From Capsicum annuum (taxonomy: Eukaryota > Streptophyta > Magnoliopsida > Solanales > Solanaceae), in the NCBI RefSeq assembly GCF_002878395.1, contig NC_061119.1:18701645-18765644 (forward strand): 64,000 nucleotides of DNA, written 5' to 3'. The position numbers were made by a program, and so were the translations under genes. Shown in pieces: positions 10,152 through 21,102 of the stretch; the first letter of the stretch is position 1; each line of letters opens with the position of its first letter. Below the pieces are notes generated by a model that was not told the origin of the DNA, did no database searches, and saw nothing but the letters and a program-made list of their open reading frames with translations.

Positions 10152-11290
10152 ATGCCTCCTAAAAGTACCAACAGAAGAAGGATTGGGAATCAGCCAGTAC
10201 CTCCGCCCATCCAGCCAGATCCCATGGATGAGCATATTTTCCATGCAGAATTCAAAGCAGCTTTCACCACTCTAGCTCATTTTGTAGAAGCCTAGAATGA
10301 ACGTCCAACTGCCATCTAGGCCAATATTACTGCAGCTAGAATTCGAGATTACACTAGAATGAATCCTCCATTATTTACTAGGTCTAAATCTAAAGAGGAC
10401 CCATAAAAATTCCTTGATCAGGTGCAGAAAGTCACAGATATTATGGGGGTGACTGCTAATGAGAGTGCTGAGTTGGCCGCATATCAGTTGAAGGATGTGG
10501 CTCACACATAGTTTAAGCAGTGAAAGATGGATAGGGGTGCTGATGCAGGGCCCATAGAATAAGAGGAGTTTGCTACTGCTTTCCTTGATAGGTTCTTTCT
10601 ACTAGAGTTGAAGAAAGCTAAGGTTTTGGAGTTTATTAATTTGAAATAGGGAAACATGATAGTGAAATATTATTCCCTTAAGTTTACTCAGTTATCCAGA
10701 TATGCCCCTCATGTGGTAGTGGACAACAGATCTAAGATGAGTAAGTTTGTGTTGAGTGTGTCTAACAGTGTGGTGAAGGAGTGTAGAACTGCAATTCTGA
10801 TTAAGAAAATGGACATATCCAGGATCATGGTCCATGATCAATAGATAGAGGAGACTAAGAATAAAGAGAAATAAAGGGAGAATAAGAGAGCTATAATAGG
10901 TAACTTCAACTTTGCGCAGCATAAGGTAGAGGGTGGTAATCGTTCTTAGTTCCTCTTAAATCCTCAGTTCCAGCTCTGTCATCAGCTAGTGCTCTAGTGC
11001 TAAAATTAAGAGATGGAAATAAATATAGGGCACCAGGCCCTAAACCCTAGGGTAGTGTTAGCAGTGCCCGAACAAATCCTGTTGGCCAGAAGTGCGAAAG
11101 AAACCATTAGGGTGTCTGCAGATCTAGCAGTGATGAATGTTTCAGATGTGGCAAGGCAGGCCATAGAATTAGAGATTGTCCTCACTCAGATTCTCAGGGT
11201 CAGTATAATCGTTCATCAACTCATTCCAATCGCCCAAATCAGCAGGGTGCAACTTCTAGTGCCACTAGTGGGTAGCACCTAATAGACTCT
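10152..11290 (+). pseudogene. gag of element A (degenerate)
   Basis: Starts MPPKSTNRRR at 10152, continuing through the retrotransposon gag domain (FLDQVQKVTDIMGV, AAYQLKDVAHT, KVLEFINLK, YSLKFTQLSRYAPHVV). It ends with a CCHC zinc knuckle at 11138-11179 (C-F-R-C-G-K-A-G-H-R-I-R-D-C). About nine in-frame stops occur before 10870, each at a position where the related element B or the conserved motif has Gln or Trp. The zinc knuckle is in a different frame, so at least one indel lies between 10870 and 11138. Gag packages the element RNA; this copy cannot be translated whole. Confidence 0.85.
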
Positions 11291-14200
11291 ATACACTTCA
11301 GTACCGATAGGATCAGGAAATTTCTCCTGATGTGGTCACTGGTATGTTATAATTTTATCATTTACATGCTTATGGTTTGCTAGATCTAGGAGCTTCTTTG
11401 TCCTTTATAACACCTTATATAGCTGTTGACTTCGGAGTCAGTCCTAAAATCCTAGCAGAGCCCTTCTCAGTCTCTACCCAGTGGATAAATTTATCATAGC
11501 CTGGTATCTTAGAAAGCCACTTCAGCAGACTTAGTAGAATTAGAGATGACATATTTTGACATTATTCTCGGCATGGATTAGCTTCATTGATGCTATGCTT
11601 TCATTGACTAATGAAACAAAATTGTTTGTTTTTAGTTTCTGAATGAACCTGTCCTTGAGTAGAGGGGTAGTACTTCAACACTTAAGGGTCAGCTTATTTC
11701 CTACCTAAGGGCGAGGAAAATGATATCTAAGGGGTATTTCTACCATCTTGTTTGAGTTAAGGATTATAGTTCATAGACTACTAATATTAAGTGAGTTCCA
11801 GTAGTAAATGAATTCTCAGATGTGTTTCCCGAAGATCCTCTCAGAGTTTCTCCTAAAAAGAAAATTGATTTTGGAATAAAGCTTCTTCCAGACACTCAGC
11901 CCAACCTATTTCACCATATAGAATGGCTCCAGTAGAACTCAAAGAGTTAAAAGAAAAGTTGAAAGATCTCCTAGATAAGGGATTCATCAGACCCAACGTA
12001 TCCTCTTGGGGTGCACCGATTTTATTCATAAGAAAGATAGTTCTCTTAGAATGTGTATTGATTACCGTTAGGTGAACAAAGTCACATTCAAGAATAAGTA
12101 TCCACTTCCTAGAATTGATGACTTATTTGACCAACTTCAGGGTGCCAGCTACTTTTCTAAGATAGACCTCAGATCAGGCTATCATCAGCTCAAAGTCAGA
12201 GAATGTGACATTCCGAAAATAGCTTTTAGAAATTGGTATAGCCACTTTGAATTCCTAGTCATGTCATTTGGTCTTACCAATTCCCCAGTAGCCTTCATGG
12301 ACTTGATGAACCACATGTTTAAGCAGTACTTGGACATATTGATCATAGTCTTCATTGATGACATTCTTGTCTACTCCTGCAGTGAACATGATCATGTAAA
12401 CCATTTCAAAATAATGTTACACACCCTCAGAGCCTATCAGTTATTCGCCAAGTTCATTAAATGTAAATTTTTGCTAAGGTCAATAGCTTTTCTTGGTCAT
12501 ATAATTTTTGGTGATGGCATTAGAGTTGATTCCTAAAAGACCAAAGTGGTAAGGAACTGGCCTAGACCCATCTCTTCGTCAGATATCAGGAGTTTCTTAG
12601 GTTTGATTGGCTATTACCAATGATTTGTTGATGAATTTTCATCTATTGCATCCCCCATATCCAAATTAACTCAGAAGGTCAAGTTTCAGTGGTCATACTC
12701 TTGTGAGAAAAGTTTTCAGGAGTTGAAGACTCGAGTTTGTACAACCCCAGTTTTGAAATTACCAGATAGTTCAAAAAGGTTTATGGTATATTATGATGCT
12801 TCTATAGTTGGTTTGGGGTGTGTTTTGATACGGAGAGGTAAGATCATAGCCTATGCCTCTAGACAACTTAAGCCCCTTGGTAAGAATTATCCCATTCATG
12901 ATCTAGAGTTAGCAGCTGTTGTGTTTTCCTTAAATATTTGGAAGCATTTCTTGTATGGGGTACATGTTGATGTATTCACAAACTATAAAAGCCCGCAGTA
13001 TGTGTTTTCTTAAAAAGATCTGAACCTGCGTCAGAGGAAGTGGTTTGAGTTATTGAAAGATTATGACATGAGTGTTATGTATCATCGGGGCAAGGCCAAT
13101 GTAGTGGCTAAGGATCTCAGTAGATTTTCTATGGGTAGTGTGGCTCAAGTTGAGGATGGTAAAAAGAAGTTAGTTCAGGAAGTTCATCAGCTTGCCTGAC
13201 CAGGTGTTCTCTTAGTCGATTCGGCAGAGGGTAGTGTCTGGGTACAGAATAGTTTGGAATAATCTTTGGTTTCCAAAGTAAAAGAAAATAAGTACAGGGA
13301 TCCTAGCTTTGTTAAACTGAAAGAGTCAATCAGAGATCAGAGAGTAGAGGTTTTCTCCCAAGGGGGAGATGGTGTGTTGCGTTGCCAGGGTCGGTTATGT
13401 GTGCCATATGTGGATGTTATAAGACAATGGATTCTTCCAGAAGTGCATGGTGCGAGATACTCGATTTACCTAGGGGCCACCAAGATGTATTGCGACTTGT
13501 TGGAGATCTATTGGTGGAGTGAAATAAAGATAGACATTCCAGAGTTTGTAGCTAAGTGCTCGACATGTTAGCAGGTTAAGATCAAAAATCATAATCCTAG
13601 TGGAACTATGCAGGAGTTCAGCATTTCCACTTAGAAGTGAGAGGAGTTGAACATGGATTTTATGATGGGCTTGCCCCATACTCGCTGCCAGCATGATTCG
13701 ATTTATGTCATTGTGGATAGGATGACCAAATTAGCTTATTTCTTACCAGTTCATACCTATTATTAAGCCAAGGATTATGACAAGCTCTATGTTAGAGAGT
13801 TGGTCAGACTGCACGGAGTTTCGTTGTTCATTATTTTAGACAGAGGAACACAGTTCACCCTTTTTTTTGGGAAAGCATCCAAAAGGGTCTTGGTACCCAA
13901 GTTTACCTCATACAACCTTTCACCCTCAGGCAAATGGTTAAGGAGAAAGGACCATTCAGACTTTAGAAAAGATGCTAAGATAATGTGCCATTGACCTTAA
14001 AGGCAGTTGGGATGACCACTTTCCCTTGATTGAGTTCGCATATAATAACATCTATTATTCCAGTATTCAGATGGCTTCATTTGAGGTGCTTTATGGGAGT
14101 AGATGTAGACCTCCCATTGGTTGGTTTAAAGTGGGTGAGGCCATAGTGGTAGGGCCTGACTTGGTATTTGATACCTTAGAAAAAGTTCAATTGATCAGGG

Positions 14201-14700
14201 AAAGGCTTAAGACAACCCAGAGCCAATAGAAAACGTATGCAGATATGAAAAGAAAGGATCTTGAGTTCGAGATTAGTGATTATGTGTATTTAAAAATCTC
14301 TCCTATGAATGGATTAAAGAGGTTTGGCAAGAAGGGGAAACTCAGTCCCCGATATGTCGGTCCTTAATGAATTTTCAGTCATTTAAAAAAAGTAGCTTAC
14401 AAATTTTTGAGTTTCCTTCAGACTTAGCTTCAGTACATCCAGTGTTTCATGTCTCCTTGCTAAAGAAGCGCATAAGTGACTCTACAGTTGTAGTCCTTAT
14501 AGAGGGTATAGAAGTTCAAAACAGTCTCTCTTATGAGAAGTTCTAGTCAAAATTCTTGATTTTTAAGTTTGTAGACTGAGGAACAAAGAGGTCCCTCTAG
14601 TCAAACTTCTTAGGCGGAATCAGCTCGTTGAGGGAGCTACTTGGGAAGTAGAAATAGATATGCAGACCAAGTATCCTCTCCTCTTCTCCGCAAACTCAAA
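11291..14700 (+). pseudogene. pol of element A: protease, RT, RNase H, integrase, chromodomain (degenerate)
   Basis: Protease: LLDLGASLSF near 11378-11407, with Leu in the D-x-G-A active site. RT: about 11800-12530, with the YxDD-type core FIDD at 12351-12362 intact. RNase H: 12723-13013 ([17 protein letters not shown]). Integrase: zinc-binding CSTC about 13557, catalytic core with DRMTK and LDRGTQF. A chromodomain-like tail (RLRNKEVPLVKLL, EGATWEVEIDMQTKYP) ends near 14690. Stops and frameshifts are scattered throughout, for example TAG after RVDS at 12534 and a frame change before 14026. The enzymes would copy RNA to DNA and insert it, but this copy is dead. Confidence 0.87.
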
Positions 14701-15078
14701 CTCAACTCAAGGTAATAGTTTTCCTTGAATTAACTCAGTTCTACGCTCAGATTTCCTTTATAACTCTATATCAACTCAACTGCATAACATTCTCATATCA
14801 TGCATACCTTTGTGAAATAGCTCAGTCATACATCATATCTTCAAAACTCAGTCATGCTTCAGTTATGCATGTTCATTATGATAACTCAGTATATCAGTAG
14901 CTTCATTCATGTAGTCATGCTTCAGTTATGCATGTTCAGTATGATAACTTAGTATATCAGTACCTTCTATCATGTAATCATGCTTCAGTTGTGCATGTTT
15001 AGTGTATAAATTCAGCCTATCAGTATTCTCAGCTTAATCAGTCTCATTGGAGAAAGAATACTCCCAACGGGGAGATAT

Positions 15079-18000
15079 TATAAGACCCCACAGAATCCTA
15101 ATCTTTTGATCCCTCTAAAGCTTGCCAAAAGGGGTCCCAGACTTAGAAAATATTAGCTAAGTGTTAGGAATTAGTTATTTCTAAAGGCCTCAAACTTTGA
15201 GGAATTTATTTACAACCTTCCCGATCATAGAAAGTTAGTTTTTAAGTTGATTCATGATTGGGGGAGTCAATAGTACATCTCGGGTGAGTTTTGGAATTTT
15301 TGGACAAGCGTAAAGGTGTGTTTGAAACTCCAAAATAATGGATCAGATTAGCCCATGGCGCCCTGCCCAGAGCAGCGCTCCAGGGCATGTGGCACCTTGT
15401 TCATCCTGCCCGAGTAAATTCTGCAGTTTTGTTCCACATTTTTAAGGGAAAATGGGTCTTTTTCCCTTTACCCAATAGCTCCATAACACAGGATTAAAGC
15501 CCCAAATAGCATAATATCTCATCCTTTTCACAAAATCCTCTCAAGGACAAGCCATAACTTCATCAAGTTCAAGAATCAAGTCTCAAGAACTCACACCAAT
15601 CTCCACGAAATTAACAATCAAGGTATATTAGGTGTTCATTCATGGGTTCCTTTCACCCATGGAGTCCAAGAACCCTATTTAAACATACAAGTTTACAGAT
15701 TTATAATTTTCAAGCTTGAAATTGATAGTATTCATGTTCATGATATTAAGTTGGTTTTAATTCATGATTTAATTACAAGTCTCGTGAAATTAAAATAGTT
15801 TGTATGGGGAATTATATGAAATGCATGCTAAACCCTTGAATTTACAATTGATTATTGTATTCATGATGTTCATGAGTTGACTAGTATTATGTGAAATAAC
15901 CATGCTCCCCAAGTGTTTGATAAAATTCTTATGTGAATTGAATAGTGAAAGCATGACATGTTATTATATGATCTCATTCATGTACAAGCTCATGTATATC
16001 AAGTGTTTGACAAAATGTCCAAAAATCTAATTGTTTACCTAGAGCTACAGTAGTTACAAAATACTATCCAGTCCTGGGTGTATTCAATACCCAAAAATCT
16101 AATTGTTTACCTAGAGCTATAGCAGTTACAAAATAGTCTTAGTAATGTCACCATCAGTAGTACTCAGCCAGTTACAGAACTCAGTCCAGTTCAGCTCAGT
16201 CTAGTAAGCAGTTTTATTCAATTAGGAGTAGGATTAAGCACCGAGTGAACCCAAGGATAGGAGATTACCTATCAGTAGAGGGTGTGATCCTTAGAAGCAG
16301 TCCTTTTATTCCAGAACTACATAGATAACATCAATTGAGATATCAACCTGCCAGTTGAGGGTTGATAAGGTATTTTACCTACTAGTTGAGGGTACCACCA
16401 TTCTCATTCAGGGCACCTTCTAGATAAAGGTGACTCTTTAGCTTGTCTTTGCTAGTGACCCCTTTTGACTCTAAAGCATGCCAAAAGGGGTCCCAGACTT
16501 TAAAAATTTTAGCTAAGTGTTAGGACTTAGTCATTTCTAAAGCCCTCAAACTTTGAGGAATTTATTTATGACCTTCTCGACCTTAGAAAGTTAGTTTTTA
16601 AGTTGATTTATGATCGGGGGAGTCAATAGTACATCTCGGGTGAGTTTCGGAATTTTTGGAAAAGCGTAAGGGTGTGTTTGAAACTCCAAAATAGTTTATC
16701 AGATTAGCCCGTAGCACCCTGCCCAGATTGGCACTCCAGAGCCCGCGGCGCCCTGGCCTCTGTCCCGGGTAAATTTTATAGATTTGTTCCGCATTTTTAA
16801 TGGCAAATGGGTCATTTTACCTTCACCCAATAGTTCCATAACATGGGATTAAAACCTCAAATAGCATAATTCTCATCTTTTTAACAAAATCTTCTTAAGG
16901 ACAAGCCCTAGTTTCATCAAGTTCAAGAATCAAGTCTCAATAACTCACCCTAATCTCCACAAAATTAATAATCAAGGTATGTTAGGTGTTTATTCATGGG
17001 TTCCTTTCACCCATGGAGTCCAAGAACCTTATTTAAACATACAAGTTTATAGATTTATGATTTACATGCTTGAAATTGATTGTATTCATGTTCATGATAT
17101 TAATTGGGTTTTATTTCATGATTTAATTACAAGTCTCATAAAATTAAAATAGTTTGTATGAGGAATTATATGAATTGAATGCTAAACCCTTGAATTTACA
17201 ATTGATTATTGTATTCATGATGTTCATGAGTTGACTAGTATTATGTGAAATAACCATGCTCCCCAAGTGTTTGATAAAATGCTTATGTGAATTGACTGCT
17301 GAATGCATGACATGTTCATATGTGATCCAATTCATGTACAAGCTCATATATATCAAGTGTTCTGACAAAATGTCTAAATTAATGCATTGTTAGCAAGCAT
17401 GTAATATTATGCTTTTAAGATTATGCCATGCTTTACTTCCAATGCTATCGAGTCCTAGGCGTATTCAATACCTAAAAATCTAGTTGTTTACCTAAAGCTA
17501 AAGTAGTTATGAAATAGTCTTAGTAATATCACCATCAATAGTACTCATCCAGTTACAAAACTCAGTGGAACTCAGTCCAGTTCACCTCATTCTAGTAATT
17601 AGTGTCATTCAGTTGGGAGTAGGATTTGGCACCGAGAGAACCCAAAGATGGGGGCTTACCTGCCAGTAGAGGGTGTGATCCTTAGAAGTAGTCCTTGCAT
17701 TCCAGACTTACGTAGCCAGCGTAGGTTGAGATATCAACCTACCAGTTGAGGGTTGATAAGGCATTTTACTTGCCAGTTGAAGGTACTATCATTCTTATTC
17801 AGCGCACCTACTTGATGAGGGTTACTTTTCAGCTTATCTTTACCCGTAGCACAGTACTGGCACCCTTCCAACTGGGATTACAAGTTGGTCCCCATATCTA
17901 TACAAAAAGGGGTATGTCAATTAGATGATTACCTCCCACAATTTTAGTTTCAGTCTTAGTATAGAACTTAGTCCAGTTCTACAGAATTAGGACTGTCAAA

Positions 18001-18825
18001 AATAGTCACCCAACTCAGTATAGAACTCAGTTCTGTTCTACAGAATTAGGACTTTCAAAAAAAATCACCCTACTCAGTATAGAACTCTGTTAGTTCTATA
18101 GAATTAGGACTGTCAGAAATTATCACTCAGTATACAGTAATATAGTTATCAGTGAACTCAGATATCAGTCATTCGGTTATTAGAACTCAGTACCCAGTGT
18201 TAATATGATCTCATTTACAGTATATATAGTTATGTGCATAGTCTTTCATAATCAGTATTTACAGTAATTTCATAAATACATGTACTCTCATTCAGTTATT
18301 CATATTACTCAGCCAGTATTGTTCTTGATATGAACCCATGCATTCAGCCTTACCTCACTTAGCATACCAGTACATTCAAAGTACTGACGCATACCTTTAT
18401 TTTATGCAATGATGTCTTATATCATAGGTTCAGATGCATGAGCTCCTAACCGTACTTAGCAGCCCAAATTATCAGCAGCAGATTTAGTGGTGTGTCTTCA
18501 TAGTTGTAGGACATAGTCGCCTTTTCAGTATTTCAGTTTATTTTTCAGTAGTCGGAGTTAGTTGTGGAATTGTCCCATTAACTCCATGTTCATACAGTTA
18601 GAGGCTTTTCAGATTAGATTATTTCAGATAGATTCTCTATTCTCAGTATTTATCTGTCAGTATTTAATTTTAGTTATGAACCTTATGGCAGTTCTAGCCT
18701 AATTTCTGCATTATTACAGTATTATTACTTAGTTATTGCAGCAGGTACCAGTCCTGAGTTAGCTTGTGGTCTTTCAGGATTATGAGTACTGTGTGATGTC
18801 CGGGATGTAGACTCGAGGCATTACA
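15079..18825 (+). repeat. 3' LTR of element A, with internal ~1.4-kb duplication
   Basis: The LTR starts at 15079 and follows the 5' LTR sequence to about 16457 (matching 5' LTR position about 9247). It then jumps back to LTR-start sequence near 16461 (AAAGCATGCCAAAAGG, matching 7877) and runs to the true end at 18825, marked by the target duplication. The LTR body is thus present one and two-thirds times. A smaller ~65-bp duplication occurs at about 16018-16133. The second copy keeps about 300 bp (18181-18490) missing from the 5' LTR. Confidence 0.85.
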
Positions 18826-18834
18826 CTTCTACTG

Positions 18835-20086
18835 TTAACTCTTTTTTATTACACTGTTCTATTAAATGTATCCAACTGATTTATACAAAAGATCAAAAAT
18901 CAAATCTGTGTGGACTAGCATCGCACTAACTTCCCTCGCAGTCCAGGTGCTTATATCAGAGACTTCTTGTTTTAGTGTCCAAATTGTCTTGATCTTAATT
19001 AGGTTAATTTAAATGGTAATCTTGGATTTTCGGATAACTAGGACAACAAAATTGTAAGGTTAAGTCAGCATCTGTGTTTGTTTTTTTAATCTAAAATTGA
19101 GATTTAAGCGAGGAAATTTATTGTACTATCACTTTGAAAGAAGAGCTACAGGAATGTTATAATTCTCTTTGCAAATCTCCTACTTTCTTACTATGTTTAG
19201 TAGCTTTTTCTTCTAACTGGAATAATATTTGTCAAAACTCTATTTGTAATTTTAGTCGTTTAATGATGTGATGATTTTTCCAACAATGACAGGACTAACA
19301 ACACTATGATAATGTAGTTTTCCCCACCATTCTTGATTAATACTTTTTGACATGTTTCTCTTTTAGCAGTTTCCAACAGTTCTCTTAAGCTCCTTTTATT
19401 TTTAGTTGTATATGTCTCTCTCTCTCTTCTTGCTTCTATTATTGGGTTGTTTCTCTCTTTTTTTTCTTGTTTAACTCTTTTTGATTACACGTTCTATTGA
19501 AGATATCTAGCTGACTTATACAAAAGATAAATAATTGAATTTGTGCTGGACTGGCATCACACTAACTTCCCTCACGGTCCAGGTGCTTATATCAGAGACT
19601 GATTGTTTTAGTGTCCAATCCATCTTGATCTTAATTGGGTTAATTTAAATGGTAATCTTGGATTTTCGGATAACTGGGACAACAAAATTCTAAGGTTAAG
19701 TCAGCAACTGTATTAGTTTTTTAATTCTAAAATTGAGACTTAAGCGAGGAAATTTGTTGTATGATCACTTTGAAAGAAGAGCAACATGAATGTTTTAATT
19801 CTCTTTGCAAATCTGCTACTTTCTTAATGTGTTTAGTAGCTTTTTCTTCTAACTGGAACTTATTTGTCAAAACTCTATTTGTAAGTCTAGTCACTTAACG
19901 ATGTGACGATTTTTCCAACAATTACATGACTAACAACACTATGATAATGTTGTTTTCCCCCAGAATTCTTGATTAATACTTTTTGACATGTTTCTCTTTT
20001 AGCGATTTCCAGCAGTTCTTTTAAACACCTTCTTTTTTCAGTTATATATGTCTCTCTATCTCTTTTTGCTCCTGCAATTGGGTTGC
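18835..20086 (+). repeat. Tandem duplication, 636-bp period (GST-theta intron)
   Basis: Unit 1 (18835-19450) and unit 2 (19471-20086) align over their whole length with a constant 636-bp offset at both ends; both contain AACTTCCCTCRCRGTCCAGG and GGTAATCTTGGATTTTCGGA. Unit 2 runs directly into a GST-theta exon at 20080, and unit 1 ends with the degenerate counterpart (ATTGGGTTG at 19441). The duplicated DNA therefore looks like an intron plus exon edge. Element A sits against the left end of unit 1. Confidence 0.85.
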
Positions 20087-20243
20087 CTTTTAATCCACAA
20101 GCAACAGCGAAAGCTAAGAAACTCCTTATAGCATCTCTTGCACATATCGAGTCTATTTGGCTCCAGAAAAAAGGATAATTTGTACTTGTAAGTGGTCAAC
20201 CGTCTGTTGCAGATCTTAGCTTAGTGAGATTATGCAACTTACG
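20080..20243 (+). pseudogene. Theta-class glutathione S-transferase exon (pseudogene fragment)
   Basis: The frame from 20080 reads GLPFNPQATAKAKKLLIASL, then IESIWLQKKG, then QPSVADLSLV, matching the C-terminal helical domain of plant GST theta (linker, then the conserved PSIADLSLVCE motif). It is broken by TAA at 20176-20178 and a roughly 4-nt deletion near 20226 that removes the usual Cys-Glu and shifts frame. A GT donor (20244) follows. Theta GSTs conjugate glutathione and reduce organic hydroperoxides. No other exon of the gene is seen. Confidence 0.68.
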
Positions 20244-20249
20244 GTAAAG

Positions 20250-21090
20250 AGATTTTCCCTTTCCATATGTACAGATCTTTTAAAAATAAATTAGGATGTC
20301 AAAACAAATAGAGTGCTTAAAACTTAATGGCCTATGTAAATCACATTAATTCTTCACTTCATAAGTTATTCCTAAATGCTTTGTGATGACTTTGAACTTA
20401 CTGATAGTATATCTATTTGAAATTGAAGCGAAAGGAGGTAGAATAATGTCTTTGGATAAACAAATCTTCTGAATGTGTTGATTGACATAGCAAAAAGGTA
20501 TGTTCCTGTACATTGTTTCTGCTACTTGAACGATACATTTTATTATTTAATAAGTAAGATGTCTTTATTTATTTCAAATGGATCAATTTGTATAATAGCA
20601 TAGTAACATGCATTTCAATATATAGAAATAGTCTCAATTGTGACAAACATTATTATCTATATAAAAAATTGAACAGTGTAGAATCATTTGTCTTTTTTAG
20701 GCAAACATTAGTTAGATTCATTGGTGAGCTGGTTTGGAGCGTGTTGTTTCCATGGATGCAAAGTTATTTATTGTTTTCTCGGTTTAGAAGCTTCGCTTTC
20801 TTGATGATTTACTGCACATTTTCTCAAGCGCATTGTCTTATATTGACTCTCCATATCTAAGGTAAGCTACTCTATTTGCTCTTCCTTTCTTTATATGTAA
20901 ATCTCTCTGAACTTCTGATTCTCTGGGATGTATCTATTCGATGACCTTTGTTTGTGTATCTACTGCATTTCCTTATAAAAGACATCAAAGTTTAACAAAT
21001 AACAGAAGTTAACTAGTCATACAATATAGTTTAATTACAGATTACTTTAAAAGAAAAAGCAAAATATATCTAAGTATATTAAATGAAGAA
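20250..21090. other. Unassigned sequence next to the Helitron-like region
   Basis: Contains a possible exon-like stretch after TTTTTTAG at 20694-20701. About 30 bp there (GGCAAACATTAGTTAGATTC... GGTGAGCT) resembles 42011-42041 after another pyrimidine-rich AG. No protein is recognised. No hairpin plus CTRR Helitron end could be identified. Confidence 0.3.
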
Positions 21091-21102
21091 GGATATAGCT
21101 AC

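Larger units (their letters stand above)
7837..18825 (+). mobile_element. Ty3/Gypsy chromovirus A (Tekay/Del-like), full length but degenerate
   Basis: LTRs begin TG and end CA at 7837-9928 and 15079-18825. A perfect 5-bp target duplication CTTCT flanks it (7832-7836 and 18826-18830). The PBS for initiator tRNA-Met (9933-9944, one mismatch) follows the 5' LTR, and a purine-rich tract (15066-15075) precedes the 3' LTR. Order gag, protease, RT, RNase H, integrase, chromodomain defines a chromovirus; the long LTR and domain style suggest the Tekay/Del lineage. All domains carry stops and frameshifts. The 3' LTR (3747 bp) is far longer than the 5' LTR (2092 bp) because of an internal duplication. 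Confidence 0.9.

Noticed and set aside
20250..21100. Search for the 3' Helitron terminus (hairpin plus CTRR)
   Set aside because: Several CTAG/CTAA sites occur but none has a clear GC-rich hairpin at the right distance.
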